Part shown: positions 23,300 to 35,183 of the stretch, one piece after another | Numbering within the stretch: the first letter of the stretch is position 1 | How the letters are laid out: the number at the start of each line of letters is the position of its first letter | Source of the DNA: Seriola aureovittata | Taxonomy: Eukaryota; Chordata; Actinopteri; Carangiformes; Carangidae | NCBI RefSeq assembly: GCF_021018895.1 | Contig: NC_079380.1 | Coordinates: 310,001-374,000 of the forward strand | Reading direction: 5' to 3' | Length of the DNA: 64,000 bases | Position numbers and translations under genes: made by a program | The notes under the pieces: generated by a model | Databases searched by the model: none | Told to the model about the DNA's origin: nothing | What the model saw: only the letters and a program-made list of their open reading frames with translations

Positions 23300-26200
23300 T
23301 TAAATAGATATTTCTTCTTGCTTATTTTATCATATTCCACCCCCCACCCCCCTCACTCTGTTCCTTCTTGCTCTCCTCACTTTCTCCTTGTCTCTGCTGT
23401 TGCTACGGCAACAGTGGACAGGGGAATTCTGGGACTTGGTGCAGCAAAGCATTTTGGATAAAGGCTTGGTGTTTGAATGCATTATTGATTCATATCGATA
23501 CAGTGGATTGCATTTAACTAACCATCCACTGAAGCCAAAGGAAACAAATGGCCAATGTACAACAAGGGCAGAATCGAAACCAAAAAAGAAAAGGAAGTAT
23601 CAAACAAATCAAGCATATAAATTGTTGGTAATATAGCAGAACTACATACCTACACAATCAGAAAACCAGTCATTTAGACTGATGCTCATATTGAGTTATT
23701 TCTTCATTCATAAAGAGAAGCCAGCCCTTTTTGCCCTCTTAATTTGGCTGTGGATCTAAATAAGCCTGTTAGAAAACTAACTAAAATTGTCTGCTATCAT
23801 ACCATTAGGACACACTTAAAGGAACTCTCTTCTTACACCAAACATTCTGCTTTGATTAGGTTTAGGCTAGGTTAGGTTCTGTCAAGGAAAATATAATCTA
23901 ATAATGATTTTTAAAAAAGCAACAGTGGGTTTCAGCAAGCCCCCAGCACACCCTCCACGTCCACCCATCCATTGCCACCCTCTACTACTAGTAACCTTTG
24001 AAATGAGAACTATGGGGTAATTACATTTTTCACCAATAAAAACTAAACTATAGGACTGGGTATTGCCACTGATTTCCTGAATTTATCCGATTCCAATTCA
24101 CAAGGTCCCAATTCTATTCCATTCCTGATTCTATATCGATTAATTTAGAGATATTTCTGTTATAATATCAATTTTTCGTGAATATAAATGAGGTTCTCAG
24201 AGAACTAATCATGTAATAGTTTTTCTCACTTGGCACATTATGAAAAACATTAATGCAATGCAATTAATGTTATATTAATGCACTTTCTATTTAACATGAC
24301 CAACAGTTTAGAAAAATCTCAAGAAATAATACATGTAATGTGCGATGTCATGCACAGCTTCTTCTTCACATCTTGCATATAGCTTTGCTTTTGTCCATCT
24401 CTTTACTGTCCTCATAGTTTTTAAATCTGAAATGCAGCGACGCATCTGTCTTACGACTTGTTGCTTTCATTGGGACCTCGTCTGTCATGTGTTTGTCTCT
24501 CATGTGCAGAGGTGTAGTACTATTTGTGTACATACCGGAGCGCACCTATGGTGCATGTGCACAGTTGAGTTGCAGCTCTTTCAAAGGTTATGTAACCACT
24601 GTTTCTACGGTCAAGCTAAGCTCACAGGCTAGGCTATGAAAATGTAGTGAAGCTAGCTTTCATTTCCAGCAGCACAAGCTGTCCAAGTGTAACAGACAAA
24701 CTTTGTAATGTTTCTGTGTAAATGCATCACATATAAAGAAACTGTCAGAAGAGTATGATAAATGAAAGGATGTTTTTTGTCTTTTCATCTTTACTAATTA
24801 ACAGTTGAATTCACTGAGCAGCTCAGAGGCTAGCAGCAGCTACATGCATCTTTTAAGGTGGAAAGTTTTCTTGCATGTTACTCAATGCATGATTGATGTT
24901 TAGAAACCAATCTATACACCTTAAATGTCAGTATGAAAACTTTGACCATATGATTTGTTTTTATCAGCTCTGTTAATGACACACATGATGATTGGATCAA
25001 GTAGCTTTCTATTTCTGTCAGTGATGTCATCTGACATTACCACGTTTTGGAAGAAACAAGTTAATCTACAATCTACTGAGAATTAGACAGAAAATGACAA
25101 CAAAGCAAGAGACAAGCTACAGAAATGCGGATGTGATGTAACATTGTTACTTTCAGTTAGCTGTCTTTTGTGTTGCTATCACATGGAATGAGTTCAAGGA
25201 TTAAGGTCAGCACTCCAAAGTCATCTAAATATTCCTATAGATATTGGCTAAAGAAATATTACTGCCTTGAGGTTATCCAACGTTTGGCTTCTGAATGACC
25301 CGCTGCTGTAATGGAGAGCACAGGTAGAGAGATCAGTTTTGTTCAAACAGCCAGAGTTTGGAAATGCTAATTGGATTTACTGATGAGAGAGTATTATACT
25401 AGTGCAGAGCTGAGTGACATGCTCACTGTGTGTGTGATCAAGTAAACAGCCTTTTCCATTAATCTTGCGATAGAAGAGAACACCACCTGCATCAAAGATG
25501 ATGAGGATATAAATATTCAAAACAAATCACAAAAATTTGACCAAATTGCCATTGATGAAAAACTAAAATGTTGTTAGTGTTTTTGTTGACTAAAAGTAAC
25601 AAAATTCAAATGACAAAAACTAATGTGTAGATCAATTTTCATCATAACACTAAGGTTAAAACTAAAACTAAATCCAAATGCAAAATTAACACTTTAGGTA
25701 CGATTGTTCAATCTTTGAACGTTGCAATTTTGAAAACGTTGTCATTGGAGGCAAAAAAAAAAAAAGAATTAAATTTTTTTGCAAGATTTCAACATGTCTG
25801 GCAGTAGGGTTAACCTTCGGGTGTGGCTATTCAGAACATACACAAAACTGTTGGTCAGACTAAGGCCTTTAATTACATCACTATCCTGCAGCTCCAAGAA
25901 AGAATCCCTCCACAGCTTTATCTTTGTGAGACTCTGCAGACAGGATGAATGATCAGGGAGAGTTTCCTGCTGCTAGAGTGTAAAGAGGAGAACGCTGCTA
26001 CTCTCCTTTAAAAAAAAACTTGCAGCAAGGTAGCTCTAGAGTCAGTGTTGTTGCTGTGCTGCTAGTGCCTCTAAAGGCTAAGACTGCATATTACATCCTA
26101 TTCCTGACTACCCGAGTTTCAACACAGCAGACACTCTGCATTATGGTACTGTACACGGCTATCCCCCCTTCATTGTGAAACCTAATCAGTGAGCAGTTGA

Positions 26201-28568
26201 ATGAGGGAATGAAATGCTTCCTATTTCATGCTGTCTCTGACTGCCATACTGTTTTTTCTTCCCATATTTCTCTTTCTCCATGTATTTTTCTCTTTCTCCT
26301 CCTACCTCTAGCGGGGGAGGGTGGGGTGTCCTTCTTTTTCACTCAATGAAATTTGATTTGTACCACAAACAAATTTCAGGTTTAATTTACTCTCTTTTCT
26401 ATCTTCACTCTGTTTTTTTTTCTGTTTTTTTTTTTTTTTAACATTTTCTTCTTTCCAAACCCATAATTAATTATCAATCAGTATTGGTGGTCACAATCCC
26501 CTGAGGCCTGTTGGATTGCACTCACATTATATTTCCTGAGATATTGCCACTACAAAGGTGTAGCCATGATGATGTCAGGAGGAGCGTCATGTTGACCAGT
26601 AAAGTGTAAGCATATCAGTTACTGTATGTGGATTATGGTTATTGAGTTGAAACTGAATTTAAAAGCATGTAGCATGTAAGCAAGTAAGAGTCTACCTTTG
26701 TTAAGAGTAACCAGAGAAGTGCACACAGGAATATATCAATTCTTAAGCAATGTAATGTTCACAGTAAATTACTGAACGCCCACTTATAGGGAGAGTAGCC
26801 ACAGACTGATTGACTCCAGGTCTGATATCTCCTTCTGTTCATGTCACTGGGTGCACATGCTTTTTCCAACACACACACTGTGAATATTGTAATGATGTAT
26901 TCAGTAAGGACAAGAACAACAAAATGATTTGTGTGTTATTAGTAAAAATAGATTGTGTTTATTCATTATTGTCATTTAGTTGAAGATGTGACCATATTTG
27001 AGAACAGATATAAGAATTATTTATTTATGAATGAGGATATTTCCAAAGTGTTCACTTATTTTGTCTTAGCACTGTAAATAACAAAAACTAAAAAATTATA
27101 TCAAAAATATTCATCAAATATTCGTCACAAGTCATCAACATCAGGGATCTCAGAGGGGCAATATGAAGCAGGAGCTGTTAACTGTTTCCATGAATACTTG
27201 AGTATTTCCACTTTATGCTAATTTAAACTTCCAGTCCACTATATTTGTTTGACAGGTTTAGTTACTACTTGCAAGAAGATTTACATTATGAATAATAAAC
27301 AAAACAAAACAAAAATTACAACAAATTGTTTAAGATGCAATGTGTGGTTTCCAACCTTTTTGACTGACAGGGTGTAGTCAGGGTTACATTTCAGAAATCT
27401 GAGAGTTGTTAACATCTGTTGAATCTAGTGATGCCATACAGTATATCAGTCAGAGGAAAACCACCAAGACTTTTACTTAATACTTTAACTACATTTTGCT
27501 TCTAATACTTACGTACTTTTGCCTAAGTAGGATTTTTCATGCAGGGCTGTTACTTGTATTGGAGTAATTTTATATTGCTCAATTAGTACTTTTATTTATG
27601 TAAAGCATCTGAATATTTCTTTACAGCACAGACATCTTGTAAACATTAGTGTGTATAGGCTAGTTGAATTTGGCAAGTGAATAACATCTATGACGAGAAC
27701 ACTAAAGCGTTTTACTTTTTCACTTTACTTATATTACTTTAAAGTTCAATTCTGATAGGAACTGCATTAAAGAGGGAAGAACACCACTGACAGCTGAAAG
27801 TGTAGCAACCAACAGCAGTGATAGGGAAACCACAAAATCAAAAGCTAAAAATTCAAATTCATCACAGCCCCACAAATATCCTTGTTAGGAATAGATGTGC
27901 TTTTCCCAATGTCAGATAAAGCAAATCATCATCAGCTGACTGTGCCCAGAATTTAAATCATTCCATGTCAGCATAAAGTCTGCTTCCTAAATGGATGAAA
28001 TACCAGGGAACAGTTAAAGATGATGAACATGCTGTGGTTGTCATCTGTGATGCTGGGAAATGATCCACAATCTTTGTTGTTGTGCCCCGTTAGAATGATC
28101 TGCATTTATGTATAAATTTGTCTGAAATTCTGATCATTTGATACAAACAAGACAGCATTGTTGTGCAGTGTTTTTTGTTTTCCTAGTGTAAGACCATGCT
28201 TGGATTTCCTTCTGACCTAACACAGCTTGGATACTTAGCTTACAAACTTCAGTATGTTTCACTGTTAACATTACAAGAGAAAGAGCCTTTGTGTGCTCAT
28301 GTTTTGGTTATTTACTTCTGCTTCCCTCTATTGAGTGCAACAGTGAGTGAGTACTTGTTTGTGTGTGCATGTACTTATATGTTTGTGAGGAGCAGTTTGA
28401 GTTTTAGACCCAGGGACTGAGGCTCATAACTTCAAATTCATTTTAGGATTCAGTTTAGAATTAGGTTAGGGGTAGGGTTAGGGATTAGGTTGTGATGGTT
28501 TAGGTTTGGGTAAGGAGCTGGGGAATACATTGTGTTTATGATTGTTCTAACAAAAATAGAAGTACTAT

Positions 28569-28611
<43 letters not shown>

Positions 28612-29030
28612 ATATAATGTTTAATAAGTAAAAACAGCTTTGTATATTTTCCCAATAGCTAAAAAGTAGCGAGCATTTAGCTGATATGTTCTTGCATGAA
28701 GATTTTTGGTGGGATGATATTTGCCCTGTTTCCCTTTTTTCATCCCATCCCTCCTGGTTACTGTATTAATTAATTTGCATTTGGAAAGTCTGGTCATTGT
28801 GAGTTCGATTCAAGATCATCCTCTACCATATAGACAGAGCAAAGAGATGACTTTTTGTCATTTGACATAAAATGTACATTCCCCTCTGGGTGGTTCTGTT
28901 GATATAACAATTATGTTGAGTATTGAAAATACATTTTTAACCTTTCTGTGCAGACATATAAAAAGAGAAGTAAAGGTAGTTTCTCAAGTCACTTGTAGTA
29001 TGAACACATAGTTAGATCATCCCATCCTAT
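23300..29030. other. large intron, third part
   Basis: No supported gene. 27165-27300 and 27465-27625 resemble a common fish repeat rich in TACTT (ending ATGTAAAGCATCTGAATATTTCT). 28430-28570 holds a TTAGG-rich stretch followed by a TG array at 28569-28605; its core (GTGATGGTTTAGGTTTGGGTA) also occurs at 14812. 26230-26312 is a pyrimidine tract ending CCTCTAG. Confidence 0.6.
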
Positions 29031-29163
29031 TCACTCCCTCCTGCTTTTCCTTCTTCTCTCCACCTTCCTCTTTTTCATATCATCCCCCATTCCTTCCTCC
29101 TCTCCATTTCCCTTCCCTCCTCCCCATCCCATTCTAACACTGGTGTATCCATCCCGTCCTCAG

Positions 29164-29210
29164 GATATCCTCCTCAGTCTCTCCCCCTGCGTTGTGTTAC
29201 TAAAGTCTGA
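29164..29210 (+). CDS. candidate alternative C-terminal exon of the Kv3 gene
   Basis: This is a hypothesis, not a firm call. A pyrimidine-rich tract of about 130 bp (from 29030) ends in CCGTCCTCAG at 29163. The bases after it, read in the phase left by the exon ending at 15732, give GYPPQSLPLRCVTKV and a TGA at 29208-29210. The last residues T-K-V fit a class I PDZ ligand (S/T-x-V). Kv3 genes are known to use alternative 3' exons at this position, so location, phase and acceptor are all right. Against it: the peptide is only 15 residues, I do not recognise it from any known Kv3 isoform, and a short open frame after an AG is expected by chance. Confidence 0.3.
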
Positions 29211-29360
29211 CTAAGTGGAGGTATGTACAACAAGTCATCATCACAGCCCTGCTGACAGATAAGCTGCTACACTAGGAGCACTCGCTTACTTTCTTGCTTT
29301 GGTCTGAGTAGAATCACTCAGACTGTTTAAAATATCGAACAGGTCTGGGGTGAGAAATAA

Positions 29361-29390
29361 TCAATAATAATAATAATAATAATAATATAT
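29361..29390. repeat. AAT trinucleotide array
   Basis: About nine AAT units. Confidence 0.9.
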
Positions 29391-29399
29391 ACCCTTACA

Positions 29400-30422
29400 T
29401 GGCTACAGCCTGCAGACCTGGTTTGAACTTGGATCATGTGCCAAACAACTACCTAACCCTAGCTAAGTGGGGTTATGGCTGGGTTGTAATTCCTGCATGT
29501 AGGCTTACCCATGGCTAGCCACACAGCTAAGACAACAACATGTCAGTAAGGAAACGCTGGGGTTGGCTGGCAATGTATTCCTCCTCTTTTGGCAGAAGCT
29601 TGATGCTACACTAAGCTAACACTTCCCAAAAATGTATATCATCCTCACTTTCAAATCCTGTTGAGGCAGCAAAGACACTGATTATGTTTATGAAACGAAT
29701 TATTATACTGAAATATACATCTCTAACCATATGTCTAGTCTACTCTTAACCAGTCTAGTCCATTTCCATTTTATGTCACTTTATTGTTACTTCTGTACTT
29801 CTGTACTTTATAACTCCACATTTTAACTCTACTTTTATCGGAAAGCTATACCTATCCCTACTATATTAAACTTAACTTTTTTGATAATTATTTTGTGTAC
29901 TAAACCTGTGATGAGTTTATGAAATATGATAGATTGTTATAGATTAACCTAAAAGTATATAAAACCTCCACCAGCAAAAGATTTCTTAGTAATGTGTAAC
30001 TGCCTGGTAACACATTTCATCCTGTTGTAGCAACAGGATAATACAAGATGAAATGGCTTCAAAGGCTATAAGCATGACAACAGACACAAGTCAAAGCTGC
30101 GCAATGCTGCATCTGCTGCAGAGCAAACCGCAGAGAGCTTCTCATTATGGATGCTCAGCACCTTCAACTTGGCTCTGCATACAGTGAGAGCTACACCAGT
30201 GGCAGTCACTGCATTTCAGCCTTTAAAGAACTGAGACATTTAAGTGTTGATCAGTATGTATTTTGCCTTTGTTTTAAATGTTGCATATTCACACTCCGAT
30301 GATAGGATTTCTGCTCAGGGATCAGGGATTACAGGTCACTATGAATTGATGCTGTTAGACTCTGTACATTATTGATCCTGATCACTCTACCACAACTGCT
30401 ACCACAATCCACCACTACATTC

Positions 30423-30482
<60 letters not shown>

Positions 30483-33400
30483 CTTATCTCAGACTCAGGC
30501 TGCTGATTTATTCTTGTGGCTATAGGATTTCATGTGTGACAGAATGTGTGCTGTTACACAGTAGACACACAGAAATACAAACAAAGCATGAAGCCCCAAC
30601 TGACACAAATACATTGATCATTCATTTGAGAGTGACATTCTTTTGTTGCAGAGCTGGAAATTTCCTATTGTCAAAATGATTAATTCTCAGGGCTATTTGT
30701 ATTTGTATTTGTAAAGCCATTTTTGCATCCCTAGTTGTATTGGACCAGGGTCTCTAGGAACAAATGATACAACTGGAAATCCCCCTGAAAATGTTGTTGC
30801 CCATTGTCAAAAATGATTGCATAATATTTATAAATGAGATTTTTAGCTACGCCGATTTGTTTCAAGTGAGCATGATGCAAGTGGCCTCTCTGAGAAACCA
30901 AATGTTTACATTGTTTGGTTTCATTACAGGTGACACCAGAGTAATTTGAATGACTCAAATGCAGTGTTATCTTTCAGGGACCCAAACTGAAAATGCATCA
31001 AGGCCATCTCCCTTTCTGACCAAACCTGACAGTCTTAGTTATTTAAAGACGGATATTATTTATTCTAGTCTGATGAAAGTTTTAAGAAGGATGGGAGATC
31101 ATTTTTAATGCAAGCCTGTAGACATATAAACATGTTTACATGTCTACAGGCTTGCGTATCACACATAATTTGATATTTGTGATACCCAAAACCTATTTAA
31201 ATACATAAGTACAATCTCTAAACCTGAAAATTAGCTGTTAAAAGTTGTGTTAACTTTTTTCAACCATGCAAACTTGACCCATCCTCACCTGGCATTAGTA
31301 CACAGTCGGTATCTGGATAAAAAACATCTGGTCATGGGCCTTTGTGTTTACACCTGGTAATAATAAGCATTGTGTATATCTCACATTTTACTTTATCTAC
31401 ATAAAATAAAATAATGTTTTCCTGACATTGCAGAAATGAACCAGGGAAATGAAATGAAGAATTATGTCAAGCTCAAAAAAATGCTAATTGTGAGAAATCA
31501 TTTTGACCAGTTTTGACCAATGATTTTGACCAGAAGAGAGTGTGAGTATGAGTCAAATAGAAAATTGATGAATAGTGTCTTAGGGAAACTTTCCCAACAG
31601 GTTTTTGTAAAAGTGTTTTTACAAAAGTATTTCTTGAATACACTAATCGACTAAGGGTCATCCTATATTTAGCAGCCCTGCCAACTTGGCTAGGGAGGTG
31701 CTTGCTGTACCTTGTCAACACAGAACTATAAACCACAGCGATATGGGGGATTTCCTAGTTCCTAGGCACATGACATACACCTGACACACTACACTGTAAT
31801 GGTCTGTCAAGGGTCTCACAAAGCCATGCTTATTTTCGCTTTCTCTTTAACTTTTTGACAACCACATCAACATGATGGGTAGATTACATCTGGCTGAGAC
31901 CTGATCATAATGTAATCGAACCTCGAGATCTTATTTGACTAATTCAATTGCATGACAATGTATTCTACTGTAACTGACACAAATTCAAACTGACCACTGC
32001 CATGGTTCTCCATGAACTGACACTTGATTACAACCATTGTCCAGGCCTACAGGTGGTGGGAAGGGGATTTGTTGGCAGAGGATGGTTTCAGAAAATATTA
32101 TGGTAGAACTACTCACAACCGTTAAAAAGCATCAACCATACAGCCAATGCTATTTAAGTATAACAAGCATGAGCATTTAACAGAGAAAGACTAAATTACC
32201 TCACAAAACCTATTAAGCATCCAGTGTATTGACACACAATGATGTAACTTTTCCGAGATATTGATGCTTTAACTAACAAACAACCAGATGTGTTTGTCCA
32301 TTTTTAATGCTGACCAGTATCAAACAGGTGCAGCTTGTCAGCTGGGTCGGCACTTTGTGTCTCTGGCCAGTTGTAACATGTGTGAAGTGTTGGAGGGATC
32401 CAGAGCGTCGTCCATATGTTCAAATAAAAGGGAATTGATTGCCTTCTTTTTCTCTTGAAACTGCATGGTTTTGCAAAAAAAGGAACCTTTTACATCAAAT
32501 CAGCAGGTGAACTAGACTAGCTAATCTTACAATTAAAGTGAGCCAGTGGTAATGTAAGAAAATGTGGTCCTTGGTTTGTGCTTTGCTCTTCAGAAAATAA
32601 GTATCTTTTCTTCTTAATCTTTTTTTTTTACTACCTGTGCACTGGCACATCAGAGAAAGAATTAAGTGTGACTGTCATTTTTATAGATTTAACCATATCA
32701 TGGTTCTTTGGGTTACAGTAACGATGACTGTAATTTGATTATGTAGGTGGATTCAGGCAGGGAGTTGATAAAAATAACACAATGAGCTGTTGTTTTGGGG
32801 GTGTGTTGTTTCAGGTGCAGATGAGTCGGCACAATAATTGAGTATGAAGTTCATGAGTTTGAAGGTGTGTAAGACACCAAGACACCACACTATGGTTTAT
32901 AATATTATAACTTTTTTCAAATTCGGATCAGCCAATGAGGATATTAATCTCTATGTTAATGAAAACTTGAGGAAATCAATACTGTCATGCTGAGTTTCTT
33001 GGAATAAGTGGAAACAATTTAGCATACTTTAACTCTGATATCAGATATCAGCACATTTATCTGGTACAATAAAACTAACCCAGGTTGATTTATCCCAAAC
33101 AATCATGCCATCATTGTGTAAATGCTGGAGTAATTTGAGAAATCCAAGACTGATTTCTTGACTGAACTAATCAAGCCCTGACCTCAAGCACACCTTAAAG
33201 ATGGTAATGCTGTTTGCGGTGGTACGTAGTTTAGTTCACCAGAGAACTCTGAAGTGTCTCACTCAGTACATTTCTTTACAGTACAAATCCAGGGCTGAGT
33301 TTCAGTTCAGATAGATAGAAACATATATATGAGAAAGCCTGCCTTACAAACTGGACGTGAGCCATTTAGGAGCCATGGATGGTTTAATTAAAGAATACAT

Positions 33401-33835
33401 TATGGGAAATGCTTTGTTTGATTTAAGAACATGTCCCATGTTAGGGATTAAGAGTCAGAATATTGTGATTCAGATTTGGCCATTCTTTTTTAATCAGTCA
33501 CCCAAGTACAAAACTCTCATGTGATGGCTTCAGATTAAAGGGCTTTAAGTGCAATACAAAATCACTGGAGAGTCCGTTAAAGCAACTTTTTTGAAAATGA
33601 ATATTTATGATATGTGTTAAACTCTCAAAAAATTCATCAGGCTATAATAAACCTTCAAATTGAGCATGTATCAAATTATACCAATCTTTACATATGATAA
33701 TTCCTTCAAACGTTCGGAAACAAATGTGATCAGATCTCATCCAGGTGTAAATGTTATCTATAAAACTGAACCACTTTAGTAACAAATAAAATACACCAAC
33801 ATGTTGAAAGGTCACTTCAACCTATCCTCAGCTAA
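29400..33835. other. large intron, fourth part
   Basis: No gene. 29770-29900 resembles the TACTT-type repeat. A TG array lies at 30424-30475. Otherwise AT-rich apart from the palindrome listed separately. Confidence 0.6.
31110..31155. repeat. 46 bp near-perfect palindrome
   Basis: Two 23-base arms without a spacer; GCAAGCCTGTAGACAT at the left pairs with ATGTCTACAGGCTTGC at the right. One mismatch in 23. It would form a stable cruciform or RNA hairpin. Confidence 0.92.
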
Positions 33836-33839
33836 TTTG

Positions 33840-33995
33840 CTGTGTTACAGCTAATTTGCAAATGTTACCATGCTAACATGCTAAGCTAAGATGTTTAACA
33901 TGGTAGACATTATACCTGTTAAACTTCTGCATGTTAGCACTGTCATTGTGATTATATTAGCATGCTAATGAAAGCATTTAGCTTAAAGCACAGCC
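33840..33995. mobile_element. GCTAAC-type interspersed repeat
   Basis: Contains ATGCTAACATGCTAAGCTAA, GCATGTTAGCAC and TTAGCATGCTAATG, ending in GCATTTAGCTTAAAGCACAG. The same kind of sequence occurs in shorter form at 3695-3735. A well-known style of fish repeat; class not decided. Confidence 0.6.
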
Positions 33996-34084
33996 TCAGC
34001 AGATACAGCCTCACTTTTAAACTTGTAAATTTCACTTGACTGAAGAGAAAAACATACTTGACCCAGACCGTGGAGAGACCTTGG

Positions 34085-34125
34085 TTTGTCTGTCTGTCTG
34101 TCTTTCTGTCTGTCTGTTTCTCTGT
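34085..34125. repeat. TCTG array, short
   Basis: Interrupted TCTG/TTTC units. Confidence 0.85.
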
Positions 34126-34648
34126 TAAAAGCAGCCTCTTGTTCCTATGCGTAGACTGGCTAAAACACCTGGGCTCTGAGAACCAATTATCTTTCAATCA
34201 ATTATCAATCATCAATTATCTATTAAGTTTGAAGTTTGAGTGTTTACATGACAGATTGTGTTTATTTCTAATTGTGCTCAGCTCCAGATGATTTACCCAC
34301 CTGAGTTGCTCTGAGCTTCCCAAAAATGGTTCGGCCTGAATCATCGAGTCTCTCTTTGTGTCTCTCTCGTGAGCTAAAATGCAGCACCACTGATGTGCTT
34401 TTGAGAATCTCAGAGCAGGTAGTCCAGTGGCTGTACAAGTGCAAAAATATTATTGGATGTCCTCAGACCAAGGGCTTTGTGTACATCCTCTGGACTACTG
34501 CACCTTCCTTCCCCCTACACAGTTCATGTCGGTGCACCAGAGCGTCACCTCTAGGTGTTTATGGGATATTGTAGCAACTGATAGCTGATTTTCGTAACCC
34601 ATATTCCTATTTTGTCCTGTCTCTGTTCATCTGTTTGTTCCTCCGTCC

Positions 34649-34649
34649 A

Positions 34650-34696
<47 letters not shown>
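34649..34696. repeat. TCTG tetranucleotide array
   Basis: About 11 perfect TCTG units, 340 bp upstream of the last coding exon. Confidence 0.95.
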
Positions 34697-35037
34697 TTTT
34701 CCACTTCCTCCTTTGGTCTAAAATATTTTACTTGGTTTGGGCTGGTTTTGTTTGGAATTACCTTTTTTCAACTTTGTTTCATTTACAAATGCTTGTAACT
34801 GTAACAAATTGTTTATATTTGCTATTTCTGATGTGCAATGCTGTCATAATATAACACACACTGATATATCATGACATAATTTTCTGTCATGGCATTTCCA
34901 TCCCATAACACATTCCTTAAACTACAACTTTTTACCACAACATGGAAACTTTTATTTGCTCATAACTGCTGTGAATGACCCTTCATAACCCTGCTCTGAC
35001 CTTTTGACCTGTGCATGTCGTCTTTATGTAGCCACAG

Positions 35038-35183
35038 GTTATGAGAAGTCACGCAGCCTCAATAACATCTCCGGGATGACAGGCACCCCGCTGCGCCTCA
35101 CACCCATCACCAACTCCACCTTCGAGCCCTTCGAGCCGTCTGGCCTCAGGCGATGCCACTCCCCCATCCCCTCAATCTTGTAG
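35038..35183 (+). CDS. kcnc3: Kv3-type K+ channel, C-terminal exon with stop
   Basis: This 146 bp terminal coding exon follows TATGTAGCCACAG and enters in phase 1, the split codon giving Gly. It encodes [16 protein letters not shown], then a Thr/Pro-rich stretch, and ends [12 protein letters not shown] with TAG at 35181-35183. The [11 protein letters not shown] start and SPIPSIL end are the hallmark of one conserved alternative Kv3 C-terminus known from Kv3.2 and Kv3.4, which supports this as the authentic last exon even though 19.3 kb of intron separates it from the previous one. The middle (FEPFEPSG) differs from the mammalian versions I recall. Kv3 C-termini affect targeting and anchoring; the role of this tail is not visible from sequence. 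Confidence 0.92.

Noticed and set aside
26230..26350. Pyrimidine tract and CCTCTAG as an alternative exon
   Set aside because: The following frame (Gly-rich then Ser-Phe run) is short, and the acceptor is weaker than those at 21380 and 29163.
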